Shown here piece by piece: positions 37,424-46,974 of a stretch of DNA of 64,000 nt. Below the pieces are notes generated by a model. It worked only from the letters and a program-made list of their open reading frames with translations. It ran no database searches and was not told the origin of the DNA. How positions within the stretch are numbered: position 1 is the stretch's first letter; each line of letters starts with the position of its first letter. The DNA lies in the NCBI RefSeq assembly GCF_003967035.1, contig NZ_AP018560.1, positions 1,945,001-2,009,000 on the forward strand, in the 5' to 3' direction. Origin of the DNA: Aerosticca soli. GTDB lineage: Bacteria; Pseudomonadota; Gammaproteobacteria; Xanthomonadales; Rhodanobacteraceae. The translations under genes and the position numbers were made by a program.

Positions 37424-37924
37424 CTAGATGTGGAAGATGTCCATCTGTCGCGGGATGACGTCGTTGCAGACCATGATGTACTTCTCGCGGATCGTGAGCC
37501 GCTCGCCCGCCGTCAGTCGATAGCGGTACTGCCCGAAGAACATGTCGGTGCGCTGTTCCTCGTGCTTGTAGGCATTGACCTGGAAGTTGGCGGTGACGGT
37601 GATGCCGTCCGCGGTCACTTCGTGCAGCCGGATGTTGGTGACGAGATGCCGCGTGCGCGGCAGGCGCAGGAGCGATGACGACAAGCCCGACTCGATGCGC
37701 CAGACGCGCTCGGCCAGGCGCGCGCGGCTGCTGCAATAGATGAGCGAAATGGCGGCGTGTGGATCATCGATCAGGTGGTCGTCGTCGTCCCACGAGGGGG
37801 CCCAATACACTGCGTCCTCCTCGTAGAGCGCGAGCCAGTCGTGCCAGCGGCGCTCGTCCAGGCAATCGGCTTCCTCGAGCAGGAACTCGGTCACGCGCTC
37901 CTTGAGCTGTGCGTCAGGCGACAT
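37424..37924 (-). CDS. Aromatic-ring-hydroxylating dioxygenase beta subunit (BenB-like)
   Basis: Small structural subunit of a Rieske dioxygenase, 166 residues with the NTF2-like fold. WHDWLALYEEDAVYWAPSWD, DDPHAAISLIYCSSRARLAERV and TRHLVTNIRLHEV correspond closely in pattern to benzoate/toluate dioxygenase beta subunits. ATG 37924 lies within the last 11 bases of the alpha gene, so expression is coupled. No ferredoxin or reductase gene adjoins it. Confidence 0.85.
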   Translation of the reverse strand: MSPDAQLKERVTEFLLEEADCLDERRWHDWLALYEEDAVYWAPSWDDDDHLIDDPHAAISLIYCSSRARLAERVWRIESGLSSSLLRLPRTRHLVTNIRLHEVTADGITVTANFQVNAYKHEEQRTDMFFGQYRYRLTAGERLTIREKYIMVCNDVIPRQMDIFHI

Positions 37925-39266
37925 GGTGCTTGGCCTCCTCGCGGCATAGACCCTCGGTGATGAGCTTGAGCCACTGCCGGTATTCGCCATGGTAGAGGGT
38001 CTCGTCCGACCAGCGGCTGGCGCTCACCTGCGGTTCGAAGCCGAGCTCGCGGGCCGGCTCGTCGGCACCGACCACGCGTCGGCGCATGCCGCGGTCGAAA
38101 TCCTGCCATTCCGCGTTGCGCCCGGCGTAGCCGCTCTGGCAGGCATCGAACTCGGTCAGGTCGTCTGGCGTGGCAATGCCGCTCGCACCGTAGAAATCCT
38201 CGTACTGGCGGATGCGCCGCTCACGCGCCTCGGCCGGCTCGCCGCGCGGGGCGATGCAGTAGGCGTGCACCTCGGTCTGATCCGGCGCCAGGGGACGCCA
38301 CGAGCGCAACTGGGTGGAAATGCCGTCGAACAGGATGACATTCGGATAGATGAGCACCTGCCGCACGCGTCCGGCCATCCATTTGGCCTGCACGGGACCG
38401 ACCCGCGCCTCGAGCGCGTCGTATTGCATGCCGAGCGCGCGATCGCGGAAATTGGGCACGTCGGTCCAGATCATCACGTGGCCATTGCCGAGGTCGTAGT
38501 TGCCGCTCTGCGTCTTGGCCATGTCGCCGATCTGGATCGCCTTGACGTTGTCCTTGCCGCCCGCGGCCGCCGCCTGGCGGGCCCGCTCCTGTAACAGACG
38601 GAAGTACGAGGCGTGGACGACATCCACGTGGTAGCCGTCGACGCCGTTTTCGGCCTGCATCTTCCAGTTGCCGCGATGGGTGTAGACCGAATGGCCGGGC
38701 AGCACCTCCAGCCCTTCGGCCGATTCGTTGGCGAACAGCTCCAGGAATGGCGCCGCCGCGGCCAGATGCGTCTTGATGTCCGGCACGTCGGGGTTGAGGC
38801 TGGCGAAGATGAAGCCGTGGTAGCTCGCCACATGCGGCACCGGAGTCAGGCCGTAGTCCTGGCGCTGCCAGCCTTCCGGGTAGGCGCCATCGGCCTCGTC
38901 CTTCACGTCGAGCAGCTGCCCGCGGTTGTCATAGACCCATCCATGGTAAGGACAAACCCAGCGCTTGGCGCTGCCGCGCGCCTTGCGGCAGACCATGGCG
39001 CCACGGTGCGAACAGGCATTGATGAAGCCGCGCAGGACGCCGTCGGCGCCGCGGCTGATGACCACGGGCTGGCGTCCGATGACGGTGGTCAGATAGTCGT
39101 TCGGATTGGGAATCTGGCTGTCGTGGCCGACATAGATCCAGGTGCCTTCCCAAATGTGCCTGAGCTCCTGCTCGAAGATGTCCGGATCGGTATAGAGCGA
39201 GCGGTGGACCTTGAAGGTCTCACCGGGCCTGTCGACGATGCGCCAGGCGATGTCTTCGATGTGCAT
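37914..39266 (-). CDS. Aromatic-ring-hydroxylating dioxygenase alpha subunit (Rieske; BenA-like)
   Basis: Catalytic subunit of 450 residues. The Rieske [2Fe-2S] ligands are CSHRGAMVC (Cys85, His87) and CPYHGW (Cys105, His108). The mononuclear iron site is in GVDGYHVDVVHASYF (Asp210, His213, His218). Similarity in pattern to benzoate 1,2-dioxygenase large subunits suggests a carboxylated aromatic substrate, but this is inference. The needed electron-transfer reductase (BenC-type) and cis-diol dehydrogenase (BenD-type) are absent from the window. The start is ATG 39266. It lies downstream of nuoN on the same strand after a 120-base gap with dyads. Confidence 0.88.
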   Translation of the reverse strand: MHIEDIAWRIVDRPGETFKVHRSLYTDPDIFEQELRHIWEGTWIYVGHDSQIPNPNDYLTTVIGRQPVVISRGADGVLRGFINACSHRGAMVCRKARGSAKRWVCPYHGWVYDNRGQLLDVKDEADGAYPEGWQRQDYGLTPVPHVASYHGFIFASLNPDVPDIKTHLAAAAPFLELFANESAEGLEVLPGHSVYTHRGNWKMQAENGVDGYHVDVVHASYFRLLQERARQAAAAGGKDNVKAIQIGDMAKTQSGNYDLGNGHVMIWTDVPNFRDRALGMQYDALEARVGPVQAKWMAGRVRQVLIYPNVILFDGISTQLRSWRPLAPDQTEVHAYCIAPRGEPAEARERRIRQYEDFYGASGIATPDDLTEFDACQSGYAGRNAEWQDFDRGMRRRVVGADEPARELGFEPQVSASRWSDETLYHGEYRQWLKLITEGLCREEAKHHVA

Positions 39267-39316
39267 GGATTCCCCGCGGATTGCTGTGAGAAAGCGCACC
39301 GCACGGAAAAGGCATG

Positions 39317-39331
39317 CCGGCACGGTGCCGG
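39317..39331. promoter_or_regulatory. Inverted repeat upstream of the dioxygenase genes
   Basis: CCGGCAC-G-GTGCCGG is a perfect 7-bp dyad about 50 bases before the alpha-subunit ATG. It could be an operator for the dioxygenase pair; no regulator gene is adjacent. Confidence 0.4.
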
Positions 39332-39353
39332 AGCACTCTACATCACGCAGGAA

Positions 39354-39380
39354 CGCCCGGCGCCCAGGCCACGCCGGGCG
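39354..39380 (-). terminator. Stem-loop after nuoN
   Basis: CGCCCGGCG and CGCCGGGCG form a perfect 9-bp stem around a 9-base loop, seven bases after the nuoN stop. On the minus strand only two T residues follow, so termination efficiency is uncertain; read-through into the dioxygenase genes is possible. Confidence 0.5.
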
Positions 39381-39386
39381 GGATGC

Positions 39387-40826
39387 TCAACCGGTAAAGG
39401 CGCGCTGACACCAGCCGAGCAGCGGCCCCCAGTACAGGCCGAGGGCCAGCAGCACCAGCGCGTTGACCGAGAGCAAGAGGCGCAGCGCAGGATCGGGCTG
39501 CATGCGCAGCTCGCGGCCTTCGGCCGGCGCATCGAAGTACATCACCTTGACCACGCGCAGGTAGTAGTAGAGGCCGATGATGGCGAACACCGCGCCGACG
39601 ATGGCCAGCCACAGCATGCCCGCGTGCACGGCGGCCTGCAGCACCAGCAGCTTGGCGTAGAAGCCGAACAGCGGCGGCACCCCGGCCAGCGAGAACATCA
39701 CCAGCAGCATCAGGAAGGCCAGCCACGGCGAGCGCTGGTTGAGGCCCTTGAGATCGTCGATGGCGTCGCACTCGAAGCCCGCGCGCGCCAGCGCCAGGAT
39801 CACGCCGAAGGCCGCGGTGCCCATCAGCGCATAGCTCACCGCGTAGAACATCGCCGCGGCGTAGCCTTCCGGTCCGGCATTGACCAGGCCGACCAGCAGG
39901 TAGCCCATGTGCGAGATGGTCGAATAGGCGAGCAACCGCTTGAGGTTGGTCTGCACGATCGCGACCAGGTTGCCGATCGCCAGCGAGATCACCGCCAGCA
40001 CCGCCAGCATGTGCTGCCAATGCGGCGCCAGGTCGCCGAGGCCGTTGGCGAGCAGGCGGTAGGCCATGCCGAAGGCGGCCAGCTTGGGCACCGAGGCGAT
40101 GAACACGGTCACCGCGGTGGGCGAGCCTTCGTAGACGTCCGGCGCCCACATGTGGAATGGCGCCGCGCTCAGCTTGAAGCCGATGCCGACGATGGCGAAG
40201 ATCAGCCCGAACACCAGCAGGTTGGGCATCGCCGTCTGCGCGGCGGCCTCGTGCAGCTTGGCGAGCGCGAGCGTGCCGGTGGCGCCGTAGATCATCGACA
40301 TGCCATAGAGCAGCATGCCCGAGGCCATCGCGCCGAGCACGAAATACTTGATCGCCGCCTCCGATGAGCGCGGCGAGTCACGATCCAGCGCAACCAGCGC
40401 GTAGGTCGATAGGGTGAGCAGCTCGAGGCCCAGATAGACCATCACCAGATTGCCGGCCGAGACCAGCAGCATGGCGCCGAGCGCGGCGAAGATCGCCAAC
40501 GTGTAGAACTCGCCCTGATACAGCTTGCGCTCGATCAGATACGGCCGGCCGTAGATGAAGACCAGCACCGTGCAGGCGAGCACGAACACCTTGAGCACAC
40601 CGGCCACGCCGTCGCGCACGAACATGCCGCCGTAGGCAGTCACCGTCCCCGTGCCCGGGCCGTTCACCACCAGGTAGATACCGATCAGCACCACGGCGAT
40701 CGACAGCCAGTGCAGCAGATGGCGCTGGCCGGGCCTGATGAAGGCGTCGAGCAGCAGCAGCACGCACGCCGCCGCGGTCAGGTACAGCTCCGGCAACAGG
40801 ATCAGGAGGTCATTGAGAGTCGGCAT
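39387..40826 (-). CDS. nuoN: NADH-quinone oxidoreductase subunit N
   Basis: Antiporter-like membrane subunit of Complex I taking part in proton pumping. It has 479 residues with about 14 hydrophobic helices. Conserved lysines and glutamate appear in LGLELLTLSTYALVALDRD, GFKLSAAPFHMWAPDVYEG and YSTISHMGYLLVGLV. It is the last gene of the nuo operon, 12 bases after nuoM. Length matches E. coli NuoN (485). Confidence 0.95.
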   Translation of the reverse strand: MPTLNDLLILLPELYLTAAACVLLLLDAFIRPGQRHLLHWLSIAVVLIGIYLVVNGPGTGTVTAYGGMFVRDGVAGVLKVFVLACTVLVFIYGRPYLIERKLYQGEFYTLAIFAALGAMLLVSAGNLVMVYLGLELLTLSTYALVALDRDSPRSSEAAIKYFVLGAMASGMLLYGMSMIYGATGTLALAKLHEAAAQTAMPNLLVFGLIFAIVGIGFKLSAAPFHMWAPDVYEGSPTAVTVFIASVPKLAAFGMAYRLLANGLGDLAPHWQHMLAVLAVISLAIGNLVAIVQTNLKRLLAYSTISHMGYLLVGLVNAGPEGYAAAMFYAVSYALMGTAAFGVILALARAGFECDAIDDLKGLNQRSPWLAFLMLLVMFSLAGVPPLFGFYAKLLVLQAAVHAGMLWLAIVGAVFAIIGLYYYLRVVKVMYFDAPAEGRELRMQPDPALRLLLSVNALVLLALGLYWGPLLGWCQRAFTG

Positions 40827-40838
40827 GTTCGGTCCCGA

Positions 40839-42347
40839 TCAGATCTTGTGGACGCCAATCTGCTGCACGAGCTGTCCCACCGCGCCATCCATCAGGTGGA
40901 TCAGCGGTTGCGGCCAGATGCCGATCGCCAGCACGGCGATGGCGAAGGCGATCAGCACGAACGCCTCGCGGCCGTTGATGTCCTTCATCTCGGCCACGTG
41001 CGGGTTGGTGATCTCGCCCCACAGCACGCGCTTGACCATCCACAGCGTGTAGGCCGCGCCGATGATCAGCGTGAATGCGGCGATCAGCGCGATCCATGGA
41101 TTGGCGGCGAAGCTCGCCAGCACGACGAAGAACTCGCCGACGAAGCCGCTGGTGCCCGGCAGGCCGCAGTTGGCCATGGCGAACAGCACGTAGAAGAAGC
41201 CGAACCACGGCATCACGTTGATGACGCCGCCGTAGTCCTTGATCTGCCGCGTGTGCAGGCGGTCGTACATGACGCCGATCGAGGAGAACATCGCGCCGGA
41301 CACGAAGCCGTGCGAGATCATCTGCACCATCGCGCCCTGCATGCCGAGCCTGGCCGCATCGGCATTGCCGGCGCCGCGCACCAGCAGGAAGCCGATGAAG
41401 ATGCCCAGGGTGACGAAACCCATGTGCGCCACCGAGGAATAGGCCACCAGCTTCTTCATGTCCTCCTGCACCAGCGCGACGTAACCGATGTAGACCACCG
41501 CGATCAGGCTGAGCGCGATCACCAGCCAGGCGAACTGCTCGCATGCATCCGGCGTGATCGGCAACGAGAAGCGCAGGAAACCGTAGCCGCCGATCTTCAG
41601 CATCACCGCCGCCAGCACCACCGAGCCGCCGGTCGGCGCCTCGACGTGCGCATCCGGCAGCCAGGTGTGCACCGGCACCATCGGCACCTTCACCGCGAAG
41701 GCAAGCAGGAAGGCGAAGAACAGCCAGCTCTGCTCGCGCAGCGTCAGCGGCAGCGCCGCCAGCGCATGCAGGTCGAAGGTGCCGGCCTTGAGGTACAGGT
41801 AGATCAACCCGACCAGCATGAAGATCGAGCCGAAGAAGGTGTAGATGAAGAACTTCAGCGTGGCATAGACGCGCCGCGGGCCGCCCCAGATGCCGATGAT
41901 GATGAACATCGGGATCAGCATCGCCTCGAAGAACACGTAGAACAGCAGCGCATCGGTGGCGCAGAACACGCCGATCATCAGACCTTCGAGCACCAGCATC
42001 GCCGCCATGTACTGGTGCGGCTTGTCGCGTATCACTTCCCACGCGCCCACGATCACCAGGATGCCGACGACGGTGGTGAGCAGGATCAGCGCCACCGCGA
42101 TGCCGTCCACACCCAGCGCGTAATGCACGCCGAGCGAGGCGATCCAGAGGTGATCCTCCACGTGCTGCATGGCGGCGGTGGTCGGATCGAACCCAGCCAG
42201 CAGGCCCAGGCTGGCGATGAATGTCAGCACCGCCACGCACAGGGCCAGCCAGCGCGCCAGCTGCGGCCGACCGGAGCCGGCCAGCAACACCGGAACCGCG
42301 CCGACGATCGGCAACCAGATCAGCAGGCTGAGCAGGTGATTGGACAT
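40839..42347 (-). CDS. nuoM: NADH-quinone oxidoreductase subunit M
   Basis: Second antiporter-like proton-pumping subunit of Complex I, 502 residues with about 14 membrane helices. Landmarks are FFEAMLIPMFIIIGIWGG (channel Glu), FAVKVPMVPVHTWLPDAHVE and AYSSVAHMGFVTLGIF. It lies 13 bases after nuoL and 12 before nuoN. The family and operon position leave no doubt. Confidence 0.96.
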   Translation of the reverse strand: MSNHLLSLLIWLPIVGAVPVLLAGSGRPQLARWLALCVAVLTFIASLGLLAGFDPTTAAMQHVEDHLWIASLGVHYALGVDGIAVALILLTTVVGILVIVGAWEVIRDKPHQYMAAMLVLEGLMIGVFCATDALLFYVFFEAMLIPMFIIIGIWGGPRRVYATLKFFIYTFFGSIFMLVGLIYLYLKAGTFDLHALAALPLTLREQSWLFFAFLLAFAVKVPMVPVHTWLPDAHVEAPTGGSVVLAAVMLKIGGYGFLRFSLPITPDACEQFAWLVIALSLIAVVYIGYVALVQEDMKKLVAYSSVAHMGFVTLGIFIGFLLVRGAGNADAARLGMQGAMVQMISHGFVSGAMFSSIGVMYDRLHTRQIKDYGGVINVMPWFGFFYVLFAMANCGLPGTSGFVGEFFVVLASFAANPWIALIAAFTLIIGAAYTLWMVKRVLWGEITNPHVAEMKDINGREAFVLIAFAIAVLAIGIWPQPLIHLMDGAVGQLVQQIGVHKI

Positions 42348-42360
42348 GAAGCTGCTTCCC

Positions 42361-44451
42361 TTATTGCCCGTTTTGGCCGACCAGCCAGTACCCGCCGAGC
42401 AGCAGGACCAGGCCGAGGATCATGGCGACGGCGTAGTGGTAGAGATAGCCCGACTGCAGGCGGCGTACCGCCGCGGCGATGCGCTGGACCAGGGCCGCCG
42501 AACCGTTGACCAGGGCGCCGTCGATCACCGCCGCGTCGCCGCCTTTCCACAACAGGCGGCCCAGGGCGACGCCGCCGCGCGCGAACACCGCGTAGTAGAC
42601 GGTATCGAACCAGTACTTGTTCTCCAGGACGACATAGAGCGGCTTCAGCGCGCGCTTGATGCGGTCGGCCAGGCCCGGATTGAAGAGATAGATGTAGGTG
42701 GTGATCGCGAAGGCCAGCAGCACCAGCGCGAACGGCAGGCTCAGGAAGCCGTGCAGGGCCATGGCCGCGCTGCCCTGGAACTCGCGCGCCATCTCGCCGA
42801 GCACGTCGTGGGACGTTTCCACGTGGATCGCCTCGCCGAACCAGCCGCCGAACAGCATCGGCCCGACGGTGAAAAAGCCGATCAGCAGCGAAGGAATGGC
42901 CAGCAGCACCAGCGGCAGCGTGACCACCCAGGGCGACTCGTGCGGCGGATGCGCCAGCACGCCCGGCTCGCCATGGTGCGGCTCGACACTGGGATGCGGC
43001 TCCGGCCCCGCCGTCTCCTGCGCGCCGCCGCCGCGGTGATGGCCGCCGTGCGCCGCATGGCTGTCGTGCGCGGCGACGGTGAAACGTTCCTTGCCGTGGA
43101 AGGTCAGGTACATCTGGCGGAAGGTGTACAGCGCGGTGACGAACACGCCGGCCATCACGCACACGTAGGCATAGCCCGAGCCCCAGCGATGCGACAGGCC
43201 GACCGCCTCGATGATCGCGTCCTTGGAGTAGAAGCCGGAAAAGAACGGTACGCCGCACAGCGCCAGCGCGCCGATCCACATGGTGATCCAGGTGACCGGC
43301 ATGTATTTGCGCAGGCCGCCCATGTAGCGCATGTCCTGCTCGTGGTGCATGGCGATGATCACCGAGCCCGCGCCCAGGAACAGCAGCGCCTTGAAGAAGG
43401 CATGCGTCATCAGATGGAACACCGCGCCGGCATAGGCCGAGGCGCCGAGCGCCACGGTCATGTAGCCGAGCTGCGAGAGCGTGGAATAGGCGACCACGCG
43501 CTTGATGTCGTACTGCACGATGCCGATCAGGCCGGTGAACAGCGCGCCGGTCGCGCCGATCACCATCACGAAGCCGAGCGCGGCGTCGGAAAGCTCGTAG
43601 ATCGGCGACATCCGCGCCACCATGAAGATGCCGGCGGTGACCATGGTCGCGGCGTGGATCAGCGCCGAGATCGGGGTCGGGCCTTCCATCGAGTCGGGCA
43701 GCCACACGTGCAGCGGCACCTGCGCCGACTTGCCCATCGCGCCGATGAAGAGCAGCACGCCGATCACCGTGGCCGCATCCAAGGCATGGTTCTGGCTGAC
43801 CTGCAGCGTGCGGCCGACCAGGCTGCCGGCGTGCGCGAAGGCGGTGGCGTAATCCAGCGTGTCGAGGAAATACAGCACCGCGGCGATGCCGAGCAGGAAG
43901 CCGAAGTCGCCGACGCGGTTGACCAGGAACGCCTTGAGATTGGCGAAGATCGCCGTCGGCCGCCTGTACCAGAAGCCGATCAGCAGGTACGACACCAGGC
44001 CCACCGCCTCCCAGCCGAAGAACAGCTGCATGAAGTTGTTGCTCATGACGAGCATCAACATGGAGAAGGTGAACAGCGAGATGTAGCTGAAGAAGCGCTG
44101 GTAGCCCGGATCGTCGGCCATGTAGCCGATGGTGTAGATGTGCACCAGCAGCGACACGAAGGTGACCACCACCATCATCATCGCGGTCAGGCGATCGATC
44201 AGAAAACCGACGCTGGCATGGAAGCGACCGATCTCGAACCAGGTGTAGACGTCGTGGTTGTAGCTCGCCGCACCACCCCAGACCAGCTGGTAGAGGACGT
44301 AGAACGACAGCGCGCAGGCGATGGCGACACCGAGGATGGTCGCCGTATGCGCGCCGGCGCGGCCGATGAACTTGCCGAGGAAGCCGGCCAGCAGGCAGCC
44401 GGCCAGCGGCGCCAGCACGATGATCAGCAGGATGGAAGTGGAGAGTGTCAT
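42361..44451 (-). CDS. nuoL: NADH-quinone oxidoreductase subunit L
   Basis: Largest antiporter-like subunit, with the long lateral helix along the membrane arm. At 696 residues it is longer than E. coli NuoL (613). Conserved parts are FFGWEAVGLVSYLLIGFWY, SAQVPLHVWLPDSMEGPTP and AYSTLSQLGYMTVALG. The additional length includes a His-rich loop near residues 460-515 (AAHDSHAAHGGHHRGGG and following), just before PHESPWVVTLPLVLLA. Four bases separate it from nuoK. Confidence 0.95.
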   Translation of the reverse strand: MTLSTSILLIIVLAPLAGCLLAGFLGKFIGRAGAHTATILGVAIACALSFYVLYQLVWGGAASYNHDVYTWFEIGRFHASVGFLIDRLTAMMMVVVTFVSLLVHIYTIGYMADDPGYQRFFSYISLFTFSMLMLVMSNNFMQLFFGWEAVGLVSYLLIGFWYRRPTAIFANLKAFLVNRVGDFGFLLGIAAVLYFLDTLDYATAFAHAGSLVGRTLQVSQNHALDAATVIGVLLFIGAMGKSAQVPLHVWLPDSMEGPTPISALIHAATMVTAGIFMVARMSPIYELSDAALGFVMVIGATGALFTGLIGIVQYDIKRVVAYSTLSQLGYMTVALGASAYAGAVFHLMTHAFFKALLFLGAGSVIIAMHHEQDMRYMGGLRKYMPVTWITMWIGALALCGVPFFSGFYSKDAIIEAVGLSHRWGSGYAYVCVMAGVFVTALYTFRQMYLTFHGKERFTVAAHDSHAAHGGHHRGGGAQETAGPEPHPSVEPHHGEPGVLAHPPHESPWVVTLPLVLLAIPSLLIGFFTVGPMLFGGWFGEAIHVETSHDVLGEMAREFQGSAAMALHGFLSLPFALVLLAFAITTYIYLFNPGLADRIKRALKPLYVVLENKYWFDTVYYAVFARGGVALGRLLWKGGDAAVIDGALVNGSAALVQRIAAAVRRLQSGYLYHYAVAMILGLVLLLGGYWLVGQNGQ

Positions 44452-44455
44452 CCGC

Positions 44456-44761
44456 TCAACCCTTCAGGTCGTCGATTTCGGCGATGTTGATGGTGTCGCG
44501 GTTGCGGAACAGCAGCACCAGGATCGCCAGGCCGATGGCGGATTCGGCCGCCGCCACGGTGAGGATGAAGAACACGAACACCTGCCCGGAGACGTCGCCC
44601 AGGAAGCGCGAGAAGGCGACGAAGTTGGTGTTGACCGCAAGCAGCATCAGCTCGATCGCCATCAGCAGCACGATTACGTTCTTGCGGTTGATGAACAAGC
44701 CGGCCACGGCGATGCAGAACAGCAGCGCGCCGAACACGATGTAATGGGAGAGCGTGATCAT
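44456..44761 (-). CDS. nuoK: NADH-quinone oxidoreductase subunit K
   Basis: Small 101-residue, three-helix membrane subunit. It has the two essential helix glutamates in [14 protein letters not shown] and [17 protein letters not shown] 44761 overlaps the nuoJ stop (ATGA), typical of this operon. Exactly the E. coli length class (100). Confidence 0.96.
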   Translation of the reverse strand: MITLSHYIVFGALLFCIAVAGLFINRKNVIVLLMAIELMLLAVNTNFVAFSRFLGDVSGQVFVFFILTVAAAESAIGLAILVLLFRNRDTINIAEIDDLKG

Positions 44762-45411
44762 GGCTTGGGAAGCTCCTCCGATGCGGGCGCGGACGCCTGG
44801 GGACGCACCGCCTCCATCTTGACGATGCGCAGGCGCTGGCTGGCCTTCACGTGCACCTGCTCGCCGGCGTCCTGGTGGCGCACGCCCTGGCGCGGACGCA
44901 GGGTCAGCGCCACCGCGGCGACCACGCCCACGGTCAGGATCAGCGCGGCGATCTCGAACGGCAGCAGATAGTCGGTATAGAGCGCATGGCCGAGCCAGGC
45001 CGTGTTGGAAACGCCCGCGGCCGCGGCCGGATCGGGCCCGGGCTTGACCGCATGCATGGCACGCACGCCGATCAGCGCCAGCATCTCGGCCAGCATCACC
45101 AGCGCGACCACGATACCCACCGGCAGGTAGCGCACGAAGCCTTCGCGCACCTGCTCCTGGTTGATGTCGAGCATCATCACCACGAACAGGAACAGCACCA
45201 TCACCGCGCCGACGTAGACGACCACCAGCGCGATGGCGAGGAACTCGGCCTGCGCGAGCAGCCACAGGCAGGCGCTGCTGAAGAAGGTCAGCACCAGCGC
45301 GAGCACGGCGTGCACGGAGTTCTTCAGCGTGATCACCGCGAGCGCGGAGGCCAAGGCGACCGCGGCGAAGGCGTAGAAGCAGACGAGCTGGAACAGGTTG
45401 GGATCGATCAT
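44758..45411 (-). CDS. nuoJ: NADH-quinone oxidoreductase subunit J
   Basis: Membrane subunit of 217 residues with five helices. The conserved pi-bulge region reads [20 protein letters not shown]. The C-terminal tail (about residues 175-217, charged and Pro/Ala-rich, ending SEELPKP) is longer than in E. coli NuoJ (184). Its stop overlaps the nuoK start. Ten bases separate it from nuoI. Confidence 0.95.
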   Translation of the reverse strand: MIDPNLFQLVCFYAFAAVALASALAVITLKNSVHAVLALVLTFFSSACLWLLAQAEFLAIALVVVYVGAVMVLFLFVVMMLDINQEQVREGFVRYLPVGIVVALVMLAEMLALIGVRAMHAVKPGPDPAAAAGVSNTAWLGHALYTDYLLPFEIAALILTVGVVAAVALTLRPRQGVRHQDAGEQVHVKASQRLRIVKMEAVRPQASAPASEELPKP

Positions 45412-45421
45412 GACTTGGCCT

Positions 45422-45913
45422 TCAGCGGTATGCCGCGTCCTGGGCCCGTGCCGCGGCGATCTCCGCCTCGAAACGGTCGCCGATGGCGAGCAGCTGCGGC
45501 TTGGTCACCACGTTCTCGCCGCGGCGCTCGAAATGGTATTCGTGCACATGCGTCTCCACGATGGAATCGACCGGGCAGCTCTCCTCGCAGAAGCCGCAGT
45601 AGATGCACTTGAAGAGGTCGATGTCGTAGCGCGTGGTGCGACGCTGGCCATCGCTCGCGCGCGGCGCCGAATCGATGGTGATCGCCAGCGCCGGGCAGAC
45701 CGCCTCGCACAGCTTGCAGGCGATGCAGCGCTCCTCGCCGTTCGGGTAGCGGCGCAGCGCGTGCAACCCGCGGAAACGGTTGGACTTGGGGATGTGCTCC
45801 ATCGGGTAGCGCATCGTGTACTTGGGGCTGAACAGGTAACGCATGGTCAGCCCCATGCCCTTGAGCAGCTCGACGAGCAGCAGGCTCTTGAAGAAACCGG
45901 TTAGGCGATTCAT
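45422..45913 (-). CDS. nuoI: NADH-quinone oxidoreductase subunit I
   Basis: Peripheral-arm subunit carrying two [4Fe-4S] clusters (N6a, N6b), 163 residues. Both 8Fe-type motifs are present: [12 protein letters not shown] and [12 protein letters not shown]. The amphipathic N-terminus [20 protein letters not shown] anchors it to NuoH. ATG 45913 lies eight bases after the nuoH stop. Longer open frames in the same frame upstream are spurious. Confidence 0.96.
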   Translation of the reverse strand: MNRLTGFFKSLLLVELLKGMGLTMRYLFSPKYTMRYPMEHIPKSNRFRGLHALRRYPNGEERCIACKLCEAVCPALAITIDSAPRASDGQRRTTRYDIDLFKCIYCGFCEESCPVDSIVETHVHEYHFERRGENVVTKPQLLAIGDRFEAEIAAARAQDAAYR

Positions 45914-45921
45914 CGGACTCT

Positions 45922-46968
45922 CTAAGCTCCCGCAACGACCCAGTCGAAATACTTCATGCAGCCGGCCACCAGCACCCAGACGATCGCGATCGGGATGAAC
46001 ACCTTCCAGCCCAGCCGCATGATCTGGTCGTAGCGGTAGCGCGGGAAGCTGGCACGGAACCACAGGAACAGGAAGGCGAACACGAAGGCCTTGATGAACA
46101 GCCAGATGAAGCCGCCGGTCCAGATCCAGTCCACCCACGGCGAGACGTGCGCGTGCACCAGCCCTTCGAGCGGGCTCAGCCAGCCGCCGAAGAACAGGAT
46201 CGCGGTGAGGAAGCTCACCAGGATCATGTTGGCGTATTCGGCGAGGAAGAAGATCGCGAACGCCGAGCCGGAATACTCCACGTGGAAGCCGGCGACGATC
46301 TCCGATTCGCCCTCGGCGACGTCGAACGGCGCGCGGTTGGTCTCGGCCACACCGGCGATGAAATAAATGACGCAGACCGGCAGCAGCGGCAGCCAGAACC
46401 AGTCGAGCAGCCCCTTGTGCCCGACCTGCGCATGCACGATGTCGGTGAGGTTGAGCGAACCGGCCAGCACCAGCACGCAGACCAGGCACAGGCCCATCGC
46501 CAGTTCGTAGGAGATCACCTGAGCCGCCGAGCGCATCGCGCCGAGCAAGGCGTAGCGCGAGTTCGACGCCCAGCCGGCGAGGATGATGCCGTATACGCCC
46601 AGCGAGGTCATCGCCAGCAGGTACAGCAGGCCGGCGTTGACGTTGGCCAGCACCACGCGCTCGCCGAACGGGATCACCGACCACACCGCGAAGGCCGGGA
46701 TCACCGCGATCATCGGCGCTAAGTAGTACAGGAAGCGGTTGGCCCTGGCCGGCAGGATGACTTCCTTGACCAAGAGCTTGATCACGTCGGCGAAGGCCTG
46801 GAACAGGCCCAGCGGGCCGATCTTGTTCGGCCCCATGCGCACGTGCATCCAACCGATGACCTTGCGCTCCCAGTACACGAACATCGCCACCGCCAGGATC
46901 AGCGGCACCGCGATGCAGAGAATGAAGACGACCGGCCAGACGAGCTGGTTGAGGATCTGTTCGCCCAT
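45922..46968 (-). CDS. nuoH: NADH-quinone oxidoreductase subunit H
   Basis: Membrane subunit forming the quinone-binding chamber with NuoB and NuoD; 348 residues with eight helices. Conserved loops are [70 protein letters not shown] and the EYANMILVS segment. It starts at ATG 46968, six bases after nuoG. Confidence 0.96.
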   Translation of the reverse strand: MGEQILNQLVWPVVFILCIAVPLILAVAMFVYWERKVIGWMHVRMGPNKIGPLGLFQAFADVIKLLVKEVILPARANRFLYYLAPMIAVIPAFAVWSVIPFGERVVLANVNAGLLYLLAMTSLGVYGIILAGWASNSRYALLGAMRSAAQVISYELAMGLCLVCVLVLAGSLNLTDIVHAQVGHKGLLDWFWLPLLPVCVIYFIAGVAETNRAPFDVAEGESEIVAGFHVEYSGSAFAIFFLAEYANMILVSFLTAILFFGGWLSPLEGLVHAHVSPWVDWIWTGGFIWLFIKAFVFAFLFLWFRASFPRYRYDQIMRLGWKVFIPIAIVWVLVAGCMKYFDWVVAGA

Positions 46969-46974
46969 GGCTAT

